From: Novosphingobium sp.
Lineage (GTDB): Bacteria; Pseudomonadota; Alphaproteobacteria; Sphingomonadales; Sphingomonadaceae
DNA length: 64,000 nt
Direction: 5' to 3'
Assembly (NCBI GenBank): GCA_024236175.1
Contig: JACKKY010000002.1
Coordinates: 831,674 to 895,673, forward strand
Of the stretch, positions 53,420 to 63,253 are shown piece after piece. How positions within the stretch are numbered: the stretch's first letter is position 1; every line of letters starts with the position of its first letter. The notes beneath the pieces are model-generated. The model saw only the letters and a program-made list of their open reading frames with translations. It ran no database searches and was not told the origin of the DNA. The translations under genes and the position numbers were made by a program.

Positions 53420-53923
53420 ATGGACGAACAGGACCGCAAGACTGCTTTGCGCATGATCCCCTATGGCCTTTACGTGATGACGGCAGAGGCGAAGGGCGGG
53501 CCGCCCGCCGCCGCGACCGTCAACTGGGTGACGCAGACCAGTTTCGCACCGCCGCTCGTCGCCGTCGGCGTCAAGACCGATTCCGGTGTCTATGCCGCCG
53601 CGAAGGAAAGCGGCCATTTCGTGCTCAACATCCTCGGCAAGGGCCAGCAGGGCGCTGCGTTCACCTTTTTCAAGCCCGCCGAACTGGAAGACGGCAAGCT
53701 CTCGGGCGAGGAAATCGGCTGGGCCAAGAATGGTGCGCCGATCCTGAAAAGCGTACCGGCTGCGGTCGAATGCCATCTTCTGGAGATCGTCGAAAAGGGC
53801 GACCACCACACCTTCATCGCCGAAGTGACCAATGTCCATGTCCACAGCCAGCCCGAAGGCCGTCCGGACGAAGCCGTACTGGAGATGAAGGAGCTGGGCG
53901 AGAAGGTCTTCTACGGCGGCTGA
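53420..53923 (+). CDS. Flavin reductase family protein
   Basis: A 167-residue FMN-binding split-barrel protein: PYGLYVMTA near the start, AATVNWVTQTSFAPPLVAVGV (in part: VNWVTQTSF), SGHFVLNILG and a C-terminal EVTNVHVH. Such proteins supply reduced flavin to monooxygenases or act as small oxidoreductases. The frame is open to 53228, but ATG at 53420 has AAGGAAAAGGA just before it and gives the family N-terminus. Precedes purF by 113 bases. Confidence 0.85.
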   Translation: MDEQDRKTALRMIPYGLYVMTAEAKGGPPAAATVNWVTQTSFAPPLVAVGVKTDSGVYAAAKESGHFVLNILGKGQQGAAFTFFKPAELEDGKLSGEEIGWAKNGAPILKSVPAAVECHLLEIVEKGDHHTFIAEVTNVHVHSQPEGRPDEAVLEMKELGEKVFYGG

Positions 53924-54036
53924 AACCAGAATTCGGGGGATGTCTGATGACGCACTCGAGCGGATCCCCTTGCAATTCTGGCGAACTGCCCTCAAATGCC
54001 CGTCCAACAGGGTCGATCACCGGGCCGAACGACTTG

Positions 54037-55506
54037 ATGAACCTCACCCATCCCTTCCTTGACCGCGACGGTGACAAGCTTCGCGAGGAGTGCGGCGTTT
54101 TCGGCGTGATCGGCGCCAAGGACGCCGCCGGCATTGCCGCGCTCGGCTTGCACGCCCTCCAGCATCGCGGCCAGGAAGCCGTCGGCATGACCAGCTACGA
54201 CGGCAAGGAATTCTATTCCCGGCGCGGGCTCGGCCACGTCGCGCAGGTCTTCGGCGACAGCGAAGTGCTGGCCGAACTGCCGGGCAAGATGGCTTCGGGT
54301 CACGTGCGCTATTCGACGACAGGCGGCTCCGGCCTGCGCAACGTCCAGCCGCTGTTCGCGGACCTTGCGTCCGGCGGCTTCTCGATCGCGCATAACGGCA
54401 ACATTTCCAACGCGATGAGCCTCAAGCGCGAACTCGTCAGCCGCGGTGCGATCTTCCAGTCCACATCCGATACCGAGGTGATCATCCATCTCGTGGCGAC
54501 GAGCCGCTATCCCACCTTGCTGGACAGGTTCGTCGATGCTCTGCGCATGGTCGAAGGCGCCTATTCGCTGATCTGCATGACCAAGGAAGGGATGATCGCG
54601 TGCCGCGATCCGCTCGGCATCCGCCCCCTGGTGATGGGCCGGATCGGCGATGCAATCGTCTTCGCCAGCGAGACCGTTGCTTTCGACGTGATCGGCGCAG
54701 AGCCGATCCGCTCGATCGAGCCGGGCGAACTCGTGCAGGTCAATCACAAGGGCAAGATATCCTCCCACCGGCCTTTCACCGAACTCGGCCCGCGTCCCTG
54801 CATTTTCGAGCATGTCTATTTCAGCCGCCCCGATTCGGTGATGGACGGCAAGTCGGTCTACGAAGTGCGCAAGCAGATCGGCGTGGAGCTGGCCAAGGAA
54901 GCGCCGGCCGAGGCCGACCTCGTGATCCCGGTGCCCGACAGCGGCGTGCCCGCCGCCATCGGCTATGGCCAGCAATCGGGCATTCCCTTCGAACTCGGCA
55001 TCATCCGCTCGCATTACGTCGGCCGCACGTTCATCCAGCCGTCCGACGGCGCGCGCCACGCCGATGTGAAGCGCAAGCACAACGCCAACCGCGCGATTGT
55101 CGAAGGCAAGCGGATCATCCTGATCGACGATTCGATCGTGCGCGGCACCACGTCGATGAAAATCGTCCAGATGATGCGCGATGCCGGCGCAGCCGAAGTT
55201 CACATGCGCATCGCCAGCCCGCCGACGGAGCACAGCTGCTTCTACGGCGTCGACACGCCCGAGCGGTCGAAGCTGCTGGCCGCGCAGATGAACATCGGCG
55301 CCATGGCCGAATTCATTCATGCCGACAGCCTCGCGTTCGTATCAATCGACGGGCTTTATCGCGCGGTGGGCGAAGCCAGCCGCAACGACAGCTGCCCGCA
55401 GTTCTGCGATGCCTGTTTCTCCGGCGAATATCCCACGAGCCTTACCGACCTGACCGAGCGCGAAGAGCCTGACCTGCTGACGCTGCCGGTCGGCAGAGTC
55501 GCGTGA
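54037..55506 (+). CDS. purF: Amidophosphoribosyltransferase
   Basis: A 489-residue enzyme for the first committed step of purine synthesis, making 5-phosphoribosylamine from PRPP and glutamine. The short propeptide ends before CGVFGVIG; Cys19 becomes the N-terminal nucleophile. The NTN domain has GHVRYSTTGGS and AHNGNISN, and the PRPP site is IILIDDSIVRGTT (near 365). Four C-terminal cysteines, including CPQFCDACFSGEYP, suit an Fe-S cluster of the B. subtilis type. ATG at 54037 is preferred; ATG at 53947 is in frame. Its GTGA end overlaps the SDR gene start. Confidence 0.94.
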   Translation: MNLTHPFLDRDGDKLREECGVFGVIGAKDAAGIAALGLHALQHRGQEAVGMTSYDGKEFYSRRGLGHVAQVFGDSEVLAELPGKMASGHVRYSTTGGSGLRNVQPLFADLASGGFSIAHNGNISNAMSLKRELVSRGAIFQSTSDTEVIIHLVATSRYPTLLDRFVDALRMVEGAYSLICMTKEGMIACRDPLGIRPLVMGRIGDAIVFASETVAFDVIGAEPIRSIEPGELVQVNHKGKISSHRPFTELGPRPCIFEHVYFSRPDSVMDGKSVYEVRKQIGVELAKEAPAEADLVIPVPDSGVPAAIGYGQQSGIPFELGIIRSHYVGRTFIQPSDGARHADVKRKHNANRAIVEGKRIILIDDSIVRGTTSMKIVQMMRDAGAAEVHMRIASPPTEHSCFYGVDTPERSKLLAAQMNIGAMAEFIHADSLAFVSIDGLYRAVGEASRNDSCPQFCDACFSGEYPTSLTDLTEREEPDLLTLPVGRVA

Positions 55507-56219
55507 GCGCGGAGGATCCCGGCTCCGAAATCGCCCTTGTCACCGGAGCCAGCCGCGGCATCGGTGCGGCGACTGCCGTCGCGCTGGCAAAGACCGGTGT
55601 CCACGTCGTTCTGACCGGACGCGACACGAAAGCCCTCGAAACGGTCGAGCAAACGATCTTCGAAGCGGGCGGTTCTTCCACCATCGCACCGGTCGACCTG
55701 GCCGAACCGGACGGCATCGCCCGCCTCGCAACGGCGATCTCCCAGCGCTGGGGCAGGCTCGACATCCTGATCATCAACGCCGCCGTGCTGCCGCAGCTCA
55801 CATCGGTTGCCGACATCGACCAGCGCGCCTTCAATCAGGCGCTCACCGTCAACGTGCTGGCCACCCAGGCGCTCATCGCGAATTTCGACAGGCTGCTGCG
55901 CAAGAGCGAGAATCCGCGCGTGATCGGCCTCACCAGCAACGTGGGGCAGAAGCCCCGCGCCTACTGGGGCGCCTATGCCGCCAGCAAGGCGGCCTTCGAC
56001 GTGCTGCTCGAATGCTACGCCCAGGAAACACAGAACATATCCAAGCTGCGCGTCGCCATCGTCAATCCCGGGGCGACCCGCACGGAGATGCGCGCGCGCG
56101 CCTATCCCGGCGAAGACCCGGCTTCGCTGAAGCCGCCGGAAATTGTCGCAGACAGGCTGGTTTCCCTTTTGAGTGAACAATTTAGCACTGGACACCGCGA
56201 AACCGTTAACCAGCCCTGA
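55503..56219 (+). CDS. SDR-family oxidoreductase
   Basis: A 238-residue Rossmann-fold dehydrogenase. Cofactor motif TGASRGIG (near residue 14-21), NAAV (about 91-94), serine in LTSNVG and the catalytic YAASK (about 158-162) are present. An Arg after the glycine motif (TGRDTK) suggests NADP. GTG start overlaps the purF stop by four bases, a coupling I recall from other sphingomonads. Substrate unknown; alcohol/ketone redox expected. Confidence 0.9.
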   Translation: MSAEDPGSEIALVTGASRGIGAATAVALAKTGVHVVLTGRDTKALETVEQTIFEAGGSSTIAPVDLAEPDGIARLATAISQRWGRLDILIINAAVLPQLTSVADIDQRAFNQALTVNVLATQALIANFDRLLRKSENPRVIGLTSNVGQKPRAYWGAYAASKAAFDVLLECYAQETQNISKLRVAIVNPGATRTEMRARAYPGEDPASLKPPEIVADRLVSLLSEQFSTGHRETVNQP

Positions 56220-56290
56220 TAATGCCCGGGCAACCCATTCGCCGTATTTCTGCGCCCTTCACATCCCTAACGCGAAACTCGGAGGGTGGG

Positions 56291-56638
56291 ATGAGTGCGA
56301 ATTACGGTCGTGACGGCGGATACGCCGTCGCCGCCCAAGAAGACCGCAGCGCACCGCGCACGAGGATATCGATCCCCGCATCGCTAAGGCCATCGGGATC
56401 GAAAGGCTTCCAGACGGTCGTCAGGGACCTGTCGCTGTCCGGTTTTTCGGCCACGGCGCTCAACCGGCTGCACCCCGGAACCGTATGCTGGATAACGCTG
56501 CCCGGCCTGGAATCGATGCAGGCCCAGGTCGTCTGGTGGGAAGAAGGCATGGTCGGATGCGCATTCGACAAGCTGCTCAGCCCGATCATCCATGACAATA
56601 TCCTGTCGCGCTGGCGGGGAGACGGCGTCTACCGCTGA
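56291..56638 (+). CDS. PilZ-domain protein
   Basis: A 115-residue protein with one PilZ-like domain: PRTRISIPASLR (in the place of the RxxxR c-di-GMP motif, only partly kept), VVRDLSLSGFSATA (the DxSxxG part), and a sheet with TLPGLESMQAQVVW. PilZ domains bind cyclic-di-GMP; here the first arginine motif is weakened, so binding is uncertain. ATG at 56291 follows CGGAGGGTG and is chosen over an open frame from 56222. Confidence 0.82.
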   Translation: MSANYGRDGGYAVAAQEDRSAPRTRISIPASLRPSGSKGFQTVVRDLSLSGFSATALNRLHPGTVCWITLPGLESMQAQVVWWEEGMVGCAFDKLLSPIIHDNILSRWRGDGVYR

Positions 56639-56655
56639 TCGCGTCGCCGGACCGC

Positions 56656-57903
56656 CTACCCGGATTTGACGAGCGTTACCTGCGCGACATCGATGCCCCG
56701 GCCACGAAAGCCACCTTCGCAATACATCAGGTAGTAGCGCCACAGCCTCACGAAGCGGTGGTCGAATCCCGAAGGCAGCCGGCCTTCCTCGACCGCGCTA
56801 TCGAACTTCTCACGCCACAACCGCAGCGTCTCGGCATAATCGGTGCCGAAGCTCACCCGGTCCTGCCACTCAAGACCCCTTTCGTCGGCCAGCCGGCGGA
56901 ACTCGCTCTCGCGAACCAACATGCCCCCGGGGAAAACGTAAGTCTGGATGAAATCCGCGCTCTTGGCATAGGCTTCGAACAGTTCGTCCCGCATCGAGAT
57001 GAACTGGATCGCAGCACGTCCGCCGGCCTTTAGGCATCGCGAGATGCAATCGAAGAAGGCCGGCCAGTATTCGCGCCCGACCGCTTCCACCATTTCGACG
57101 CTGGCGATCGCATCGAACTGGCCATCCGTATCGCGATAATCCTGCTTGCGAAAATCGACCCCGGCGTCGCCATGCGCAAGGCGCGCCCACTCAAGTTGCT
57201 CGTCGGAAAGGCTGATCGCCGTGACCTTTGTGCCGACATCGGCGAAGTAACGCGCAAGACTGCCCCAGCCGCATCCGATCTCCAGCAGTGTTTTCGCACC
57301 GGGCAGGCGTTCCGCAATCGACCTTATCTTTCGCCGCTGGGCGGATTCGAGGTCGCGATCATCGCTCGAAAAGCGGGCGCTCGAATAGCTCATCGAAGGA
57401 TCGAGCCAGGAAGAATAGAAATCGTTGCCGAGGTCGTAATGGGCATGGATGTTGCGCTGGGAGCCGGCTCTGGTGTTGCGATGAAACCAGTGCGTCAGCC
57501 GCGCGATCAGACGCCAGGGTCCGTGGGCCCTGCCCGCATCGCCCAGCGAATCCGAGTTCTCCATGAACAGGGCGAACAACGGGACCGGATCGGGACTTTC
57601 CCATTCGCCTGCTTCCCAGGCCTGATACCAGCCTACTGAACCTGCTGTCGCGAGCCGCAGCAGCGCACGCGAGCTGTTGAGCCTGACCTGCCCGGTGAAG
57701 CCCTCCGCGCGGCCGCCGAGCAGCCGGGCCGTACCATCGGGCAAGGTAACCTCGATCGAGCCTCGTTCGATTCCAGCATCGATCCGGTCGAGGATCCGGT
57801 TCACGCCTCCCGACCAGACGCGCGCCAGCCAGCGCGGGCCTGCCCCGATCGAGCGGCCGCCCGCGACAAGTTCTGCACCTCTCCCGGGTACTTGCGCGTT
57901 CAT
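56656..57903 (-). CDS. Cyclopropane-fatty-acyl-phospholipid synthase
   Basis: A 415-residue SAM-dependent enzyme that cyclopropanates double bonds of membrane phospholipids. N-terminal lipid-binding part, then SAM motif LLEIGCGWGSLARYFAD (about 195-211), SMSYSSARF, and IQTYVFPGGML with YAETLRLWREKF near the end, all hallmarks of CFA synthase. Full length. A TTGACA lies upstream at about 57946-57951 (minus strand), but no well-spaced -10 was found. Confidence 0.92.
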   Translation of the reverse strand: MNAQVPGRGAELVAGGRSIGAGPRWLARVWSGGVNRILDRIDAGIERGSIEVTLPDGTARLLGGRAEGFTGQVRLNSSRALLRLATAGSVGWYQAWEAGEWESPDPVPLFALFMENSDSLGDAGRAHGPWRLIARLTHWFHRNTRAGSQRNIHAHYDLGNDFYSSWLDPSMSYSSARFSSDDRDLESAQRRKIRSIAERLPGAKTLLEIGCGWGSLARYFADVGTKVTAISLSDEQLEWARLAHGDAGVDFRKQDYRDTDGQFDAIASVEMVEAVGREYWPAFFDCISRCLKAGGRAAIQFISMRDELFEAYAKSADFIQTYVFPGGMLVRESEFRRLADERGLEWQDRVSFGTDYAETLRLWREKFDSAVEEGRLPSGFDHRFVRLWRYYLMYCEGGFRGRGIDVAQVTLVKSG

Positions 57904-58003
57904 GTGTTAACTATGAACTTCACCGGCTGGTTGGGCAACCGCTTGTGTCAAAGCGCCGAAGTCGGCCGCAAAACCGCATAATTTGGCAAGAAAAGGCGGC
58001 AAA

Positions 58004-59380
58004 TCAGCCTTCCTTCATGCGTCGATGGGCTTCGAGCGCCCGTTCCCTAGCTTGCTTGTGGCCGATCAGCTTTTCCGGGTAGTCCTCCGGTCGGCTGCCG
58101 TCAGGCGGATCGTGGATATCCTCGTCCGAAAGCTCCGACAGCTCGGGCACCCATTGCCGGATATATTCGGCCGCATCGAACTTCTCCGATTGCGAGAGCG
58201 GCGCCATGATGCGTACGAACAGGTTGGCATCGACACCGCTGCCCGCGGACCATTGCCAGTTTACCGAATTGCTGGCGTAGTCGGCATCGACCAGCGTGTC
58301 CCAGAACCAGCGTTCTCCCTCGCGCCAGTCGATCAGGAGATGCTTGATCAGGAAACCGGCGACCAGCATGCGCACCCGGTTGTGCATCCAGCCCGTCGCC
58401 CAGAGTTGCCGCATCCCGGCATCGACGATCGGATAGCCGGTGCGCCCCCGTTGCCAGGCGCGCAGGTCTGAGTCGGCTTGCGCGCCGGTCCTCCACGGAA
58501 AGCCGCCGAACTCATCGCGGGCCGCACGGCTGGCGTATTCGGGAAACTGGAGAATGACGTTCTGGGCGTAATCGCGCCAACCCAGCTCTCCGAGAAAGGT
58601 GCCGACCGAACCTCCCACGTCCGAAACGGCATGCCACACGGCAGCGGGCGAAATTTCGCCGAAATGGAGATGGGGAGACAGGCACGAGGTTCCTTCCTCG
58701 GAAGGCAGGTTGCGGCTTCCCTCATAGCGCGAGGCCCGGTCCGCAAATGCGCGGAGGCGCTTTCTGGCCCCCTCCTCGCCCGGCTCCCATTCGTCCCGCA
58801 GTCCGCCGGCCCAGTCCGGTTTTTCAGGGAGGAGGCTCCAGTCATCCAGGCTTTCGCTGTCCGGCCATGTGTCGGGTATCGGCAGCGTCGCCGGTCGGCG
58901 CTGAGGCTCCGGCGGCGGCATCCTGTCCCTGACCGCGCGCCAGAAGGGCGTGTAGATCTTGTATGGCGTGCCCGAGCCGGTGGTGACCGAGCCGGGCGGT
59001 ACCAGATAATTCCCATGATGGAGAGTCAGGTCGAGCCGCTTGGCCACTGCCCGCTCGGCGTTGCGCCACCAGGGTTCGTAGTGGTGCAGCGCGTGGACCT
59101 GAGAAGCGCCCGCCTCCTCCGCCAATGCGGCCAGCACCTCGTCGCATTTGCCCTGCCGGATGATCAGGCGCGAGCCCTTCTCACGCAGGGACCGGTCAAG
59201 GCTGTCAAGGCTGTGATGCAGCCACCAGCGACTGGCGCCGCCCATCGCCCGGTGTTTGGGAGTCTCGTCGTCCAGAACGTAGACGGGAAGGACCGGCCCC
59301 TGCCCGGCAGCCACGCGCAACGCTTCCTGATCGGAAAGCCTGAGATCCCGGCGAAACCAGAGGATGGTCGGTTTTGTCAT
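58004..59380 (-). CDS. phrB: Deoxyribodipyrimidine photolyase
   Basis: A 458-residue cryptochrome/photolyase. N-terminal antenna domain starts TKPTILWFRRDLRLSDQEAL (in part: ILWFRRDLRLSD), then FAD-binding domain with GEISPAAVWHAV, ELGWRDYAQNV, the Trp-rich GCMRQLWATGWMHNRVRM (in part: RQLWATGWMHNR), and NWQWSAGSG, the CPD-photolyase class I signatures. It repairs UV cyclobutane dimers using blue light. ATG at 59380; the longer frame is not used. Neighbour on the other strand starts 51 bases away. Confidence 0.94.
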   Translation of the reverse strand: MTKPTILWFRRDLRLSDQEALRVAAGQGPVLPVYVLDDETPKHRAMGGASRWWLHHSLDSLDRSLREKGSRLIIRQGKCDEVLAALAEEAGASQVHALHHYEPWWRNAERAVAKRLDLTLHHGNYLVPPGSVTTGSGTPYKIYTPFWRAVRDRMPPPEPQRRPATLPIPDTWPDSESLDDWSLLPEKPDWAGGLRDEWEPGEEGARKRLRAFADRASRYEGSRNLPSEEGTSCLSPHLHFGEISPAAVWHAVSDVGGSVGTFLGELGWRDYAQNVILQFPEYASRAARDEFGGFPWRTGAQADSDLRAWQRGRTGYPIVDAGMRQLWATGWMHNRVRMLVAGFLIKHLLIDWREGERWFWDTLVDADYASNSVNWQWSAGSGVDANLFVRIMAPLSQSEKFDAAEYIRQWVPELSELSDEDIHDPPDGSRPEDYPEKLIGHKQARERALEAHRRMKEG

Positions 59381-59430
59381 TGCGGTTCCACCTTGCCGCG
59401 AAACTGCCGGCCATGCCACTTTGTTCCGAC

Positions 59431-60090
59431 ATGGATACGATCCCGACCGGCCCGCCACGCATCAGACTCATTTCCGTCGCATTGGCGTGCTGGGCCGGCT
59501 TCGTCCTGGTGGCCTGGTGGCAGGCGAGCGGCGCCAGCGCGGACTTCGACCGTGCGGGACTGCTGATGTGGCGCCAAGGTCCGATGCTCCAGCCAATTGG
59601 CCCCGGCTGGCTCAGCGACGCGTTCGACACCGTCACGCAACTTGGCGGCGGACGCTTTCGAACGGCTCTCGGCCTGCTGGCGCTGGTCCTGCTGTTCGCC
59701 TGCGGGCACCGTTACGAGAGCCTGCTCCTGGCAGCGATCCTGCTTCCGGCGGCAGCCATCAACTCGGTGTTGAAGCTGATCTTCGCAAGGCCGCGCCCCG
59801 ACCTTGCTCCCTATCTCGCCGATTTCGGCGGGTTCAGCTTCCCGAGTGGACACAGCTTCAATGGCGCAGCGACCTATATCGGGCTGGCGCTCATCCTGGT
59901 GAGGCTTGCGCCCAACCATCGCATCGCAATGCTGGCGATGGCCACCGCCCTGTCGCTAGCCATCGCTTTCAGCAGGGTATGGCTTGGCGTGCACTACCCG
60001 ACCGACGCAATCGCCGGATGGCTGGGCGGCGCTGGCTGGGCGCTCGTCGTTGCTTCGCTGCCGAACGGCAGAACCGGCAGCAACGGCTGA
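59431..60090 (+). CDS. PAP2-superfamily membrane phosphatase
   Basis: A 219-residue protein with about six helices and the three PAP2 motifs: KLIFARPRPDL (KxxxxxxRP), FPSGHSFNG (PSGH) and SRVWLGVHYPTDAIAG (SRxxxxxHxxxD). It likely dephosphorylates undecaprenyl pyrophosphate or phosphatidic acid at the periplasmic face. ATG at 59413 or 59431 could start it; neither has a good ribosome site. Divergent from phrB, 50 bases apart. Canonical PAP2, unlike the Aur1-type gene at 33.3 kb. Confidence 0.87.
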   Translation: MDTIPTGPPRIRLISVALACWAGFVLVAWWQASGASADFDRAGLLMWRQGPMLQPIGPGWLSDAFDTVTQLGGGRFRTALGLLALVLLFACGHRYESLLLAAILLPAAAINSVLKLIFARPRPDLAPYLADFGGFSFPSGHSFNGAATYIGLALILVRLAPNHRIAMLAMATALSLAIAFSRVWLGVHYPTDAIAGWLGGAGWALVVASLPNGRTGSNG

Positions 60091-60093
60091 GCT

Positions 60094-61122
60094 TTATCCC
60101 TCGACGGTCCAGGTCTGCCCCTTGGCGAGCAGCTTGCCCAGATCGGTGTCCTTGCCTTCGCGCGACTTCGCGTCCTGTCCCAGCAGCTCTTCCTCATAGG
60201 TCGGGCGCGGATCGTCGTAGATCACACCAAGCGCCATCGGGAAGTCGGCGAAGCGCGGCGCCACGCGCAGGTCGATCAGCATGTGGGCGAGCGCGCGGTT
60301 CTTGACGTCGTGCACGGTCACGCCTGCCGCCTGCCAGTCACCGTCGACGACATCCACGATCTTCAGGCAGCACGCGTCCCGGTCCATGGCCAGGCCCTTG
60401 GTGCCCTTGGCGAAAAGCAGCGGTTCGCCGTCTTCGAGCCAGATCTGGTTGTCATCGGCGACGGGCTTCGCGGTGAAGTCGTCGAAGCGGTCCTTGTTGT
60501 AGACGATGCAGTTCTGGAAGATCTCGATGAACGCAGCACCCTTGTGCTCATAGGCGGCCTGCAGCACTTCGGGCAGCTTCTTCGAGATGTCGTAACCGCG
60601 GGCGACGAAGCGCGCGCCCGAACCCAGCGCGAAGGCGCAGGGGCTGGCTGGCCGATCGACCGAACCGCCCGGCGTGGACGGGCTGGGCGTGCCGACCCTG
60701 CTGGTCGGGGAATACTGGCCCTTGGTCAGTCCGTAGATCTCGTTGTTGAACAGCATGATCTGGCAATTCAGGTTGCGCCTGAGCAGGTGCATCGTGTGAT
60801 TGCCGCCGATCGACATGCCGTCGCCGTCACCGGTGACCAGCCAGATGTCGAGCTCGGGATTCGCAAGCTTGATACCGGTCGCAAACGCCGGCGCGCGGCC
60901 GTGCAGCGTGTGGAAGCCGTAGCTTTCGACATAGTAGGGAAAGCGGCTCGAGCAGCCGATGCCGGAGACGAAGACCGTGTTGGCCGGATCGGCGCCGATC
61001 GCCGGAAGCGTGCGCTGCACGGCCTTGAGGATGGCGTAATCGCCGCATCCCGGGCACCAGCGCACTTCCTGGTCGGTTTCCCAGTCCTTCAACGTGGTCT
61101 GGATCGAGGTCATCTCGTTCAT
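60094..61122 (-). CDS. 2-oxoacid:ferredoxin oxidoreductase, beta subunit
   Basis: A 342-residue TPP-binding subunit. The Fe-S/TPP entry motif WCPGCGDYAIL (near 23) and the Mg-TPP motif GDGDGMSIGGNH with NNEIYGLTKGQYSPTS (about 105-135) are intact. With the alpha subunit it converts a 2-oxoacid plus CoA to acyl-CoA, reducing ferredoxin; 2-oxoglutarate is the likely substrate in this group. ATG at 61122, 10 bases after the alpha stop, so coexpressed. Its C-terminus includes GTP(S)PSTPGGSVDRPASPC, a loop longer than in archaeal enzymes. Confidence 0.9.
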   Translation of the reverse strand: MNEMTSIQTTLKDWETDQEVRWCPGCGDYAILKAVQRTLPAIGADPANTVFVSGIGCSSRFPYYVESYGFHTLHGRAPAFATGIKLANPELDIWLVTGDGDGMSIGGNHTMHLLRRNLNCQIMLFNNEIYGLTKGQYSPTSRVGTPSPSTPGGSVDRPASPCAFALGSGARFVARGYDISKKLPEVLQAAYEHKGAAFIEIFQNCIVYNKDRFDDFTAKPVADDNQIWLEDGEPLLFAKGTKGLAMDRDACCLKIVDVVDGDWQAAGVTVHDVKNRALAHMLIDLRVAPRFADFPMALGVIYDDPRPTYEEELLGQDAKSREGKDTDLGKLLAKGQTWTVEG

Positions 61123-61132
61123 GGGTTTCTCC

Positions 61133-63013
61133 TCAGTCCAGCTGCGCTTCGATCGCCGATTCGAGTTCGGCAATCGTGAACGGCTGGCCACTGACCTTGT
61201 TGAACGGCTTCGCATCGACCAGGAACTGGTCGCGCAGCACCGTCTTGAACTGGCCGGTATTCATCTCGGGCACGAGGACCTTCTCGTAACTCTTTAACAG
61301 GTCGCCTAAATTTCCGGGCAGCGGCCAGACGTGCCGGACATGGATATGGCTGACGTCATGGCCCTTTGCCCGCGCGCGGCGCACTGCCTGGTGGATCGGA
61401 CCGAAAGTGGATCCCCAGCCAACCACGGCCAGCTTGCCGCCTTCGTTGCCGAGGCAGACGTCCTGCGGCGGAATGCCGTTCGCGACGCCATCCACCTTCG
61501 CCTTGCGGGCATCCGTTTGCGTCTGGTGCACTGACGGCGAGTAATCGAGATCGCCTGTGTCGATCGCTTTCTCGATACCGCCGATCCGGTGCATCAGCCC
61601 TGGCGTGCCGGGCTTGATCCAGGGACGGACGCCGCGCTCGTCGCGCTTGTAGGGCAGCAGCTGGTCGTCCCCGTTCTTGCTTTCGAGGAACTTGATCGGA
61701 AACGGCTCGAAGCCACTGGGATCAGGCACTTTCCAAGGCTCGGCCGCGTTGCCGATATACCCGTCGGTCAGCAGGATGACCGGGGTCATGTACTGCACGG
61801 CGATGCGGCAGGCCTCGATCGCGCATTCGAAAGCATCGGACGGCGAGCGCGCGGCGACGACCGGCAACGGCGTGTCGCCGTTGCGGCCATAGACCGCCTG
61901 GTAGAGGTCCGACTGCTCGGTCTTCGTCGGCAGGCCCGTCGAGGGGCCACCGCGCTGCGAATTGACGATGACGAGCGGGAGTTCGGTCATCACCGCAAGG
62001 CCCATCGCCTCGGTCTTGAGAGCGAGGCCAGGCCCCGAAGACGAGGTCACGCCCAGCTGTCCCGCATAGGACGCGCCGATCGCAGAGCAAATCGCCGCGA
62101 TCTCGTCCTCGGCCTGGAAAGTGGTGACGCCGAATTCCTTCATGCGCACGAGGTTGTGCAGGATCGCGCTCGCCGGCGTGATCGGATAGCCGCCGAAGAA
62201 CATCGGCAGCCCGGCAAGCTTGGCGCCCGCCACCAGACCGAGGCTGACTGCTTCCGCGCCGGTGATGGTGCGGTAAAGGCCCGGCTGGGTCGGAGTGGGA
62301 TCGAGATGCAGCTTCTTGAGCGGACCGGAAAGCTCGGCCGTCTCGCCATAGGCATGGCCGGCATTGAGCGCCGCGATATTGGCGTCGGCCAGTACCGGGT
62401 TCTTCTTGAACTTGTCGCGCAGCCACTGGGCGATCGGCTCGCGGTCGCGGTCGAACATCCAGAGCGCAAGGCCGAGCGTCCACATGTTCTTGCAGCGCAG
62501 CGCGTCCTTGTTGCCGAGCTCGAACGGCTTGACCGCCTCGACCGTCATCGCGCTGATATCGAAAGCCAACACGTCCCATTTCGAGAGGCTGCCGTCCTCC
62601 AGCGGACTGGCGTCGTACTTCGCCTTGTCGAGGTTGCGCTTCGAGAACTCGCCGGTGTCGGCGATGATCAGCCCGCCCGGCTTGAGCGCATCGACATTGG
62701 TCTTGAGCGCCGCCGGGTTCATGGCGACCAGCACGTCCGGCGCATCGCCGGCGGTGGTAATGTCCGTCGAACCGAAATTGATCTGGAACGCGGATACGCC
62801 GAACAGCGTGCCCTGCGGCGCGCGAATTTCCGCCGGAAAGTCCGGGAAAGTGGCGAGATCGTTGCCCGCAAGCGCGGTCGACAGGGTGAACTGGCCACCC
62901 GTAAGCTGCATGCCGTCGCCCGAGTCGCCGGCGAAACGCACGACGACCGCTTCAGGCGCGGCTGTACCCGGCGTTGCTGCCGGGGTTTTGGATTCGGCTA
63001 AACTCGTGGCCAT
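61133..63013 (-). CDS. 2-oxoacid:ferredoxin oxidoreductase, fused gamma-alpha subunit
   Basis: A 626-residue subunit: an N-terminal gamma domain (about 20-200, RFAGDSGDGMQLTGGQFT in part, AEIRAPQGT) fused to the pyrimidine-binding alpha domain (from about 210: AEDEIAAICSAIGASYAGQLGVTSSSGPG in part AAICSAIGASYAG, and NSQRGGPSTGLPTKTEQSDL in part PSTGLPTKTEQ). This two-subunit KorAB form, as opposed to the pyruvate dehydrogenase complex, is found in many alphaproteobacteria. First gene of the pair; upstream 240 bases hold no clear promoter. Confidence 0.92.
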   Translation of the reverse strand: MATSLAESKTPAATPGTAAPEAVVVRFAGDSGDGMQLTGGQFTLSTALAGNDLATFPDFPAEIRAPQGTLFGVSAFQINFGSTDITTAGDAPDVLVAMNPAALKTNVDALKPGGLIIADTGEFSKRNLDKAKYDASPLEDGSLSKWDVLAFDISAMTVEAVKPFELGNKDALRCKNMWTLGLALWMFDRDREPIAQWLRDKFKKNPVLADANIAALNAGHAYGETAELSGPLKKLHLDPTPTQPGLYRTITGAEAVSLGLVAGAKLAGLPMFFGGYPITPASAILHNLVRMKEFGVTTFQAEDEIAAICSAIGASYAGQLGVTSSSGPGLALKTEAMGLAVMTELPLVIVNSQRGGPSTGLPTKTEQSDLYQAVYGRNGDTPLPVVAARSPSDAFECAIEACRIAVQYMTPVILLTDGYIGNAAEPWKVPDPSGFEPFPIKFLESKNGDDQLLPYKRDERGVRPWIKPGTPGLMHRIGGIEKAIDTGDLDYSPSVHQTQTDARKAKVDGVANGIPPQDVCLGNEGGKLAVVGWGSTFGPIHQAVRRARAKGHDVSHIHVRHVWPLPGNLGDLLKSYEKVLVPEMNTGQFKTVLRDQFLVDAKPFNKVSGQPFTIAELESAIEAQLD

Positions 63014-63253
63014 TTTATCCTCTGCTGGTGGCGCTATTCTGCCAATATGTCCCTGCGCACCTAGTCTCCCGGCGCAGCGAGGCAACCAAGAAAAACTCTC
63101 AGGCCCCAAACCGCCACATTCCGGAAAAAGGCGCTCGCAACCCGCTAGTCAAGCGCCAATGCGCAGCTTAAGGGCTGGAAAACGCGATTTTTGCCCGGAA
63201 AGATTGCCAATGACTGAATTAGCGCGTTTCCTCCCCTCCCCTGAAAAGCACTC

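Noticed and set aside
53371..54036. Frame open for 222 codons upstream of purF
   Set aside because: It overlaps the flavin reductase gene in another frame and adds no PurF sequence; the enzyme's propeptide is short.
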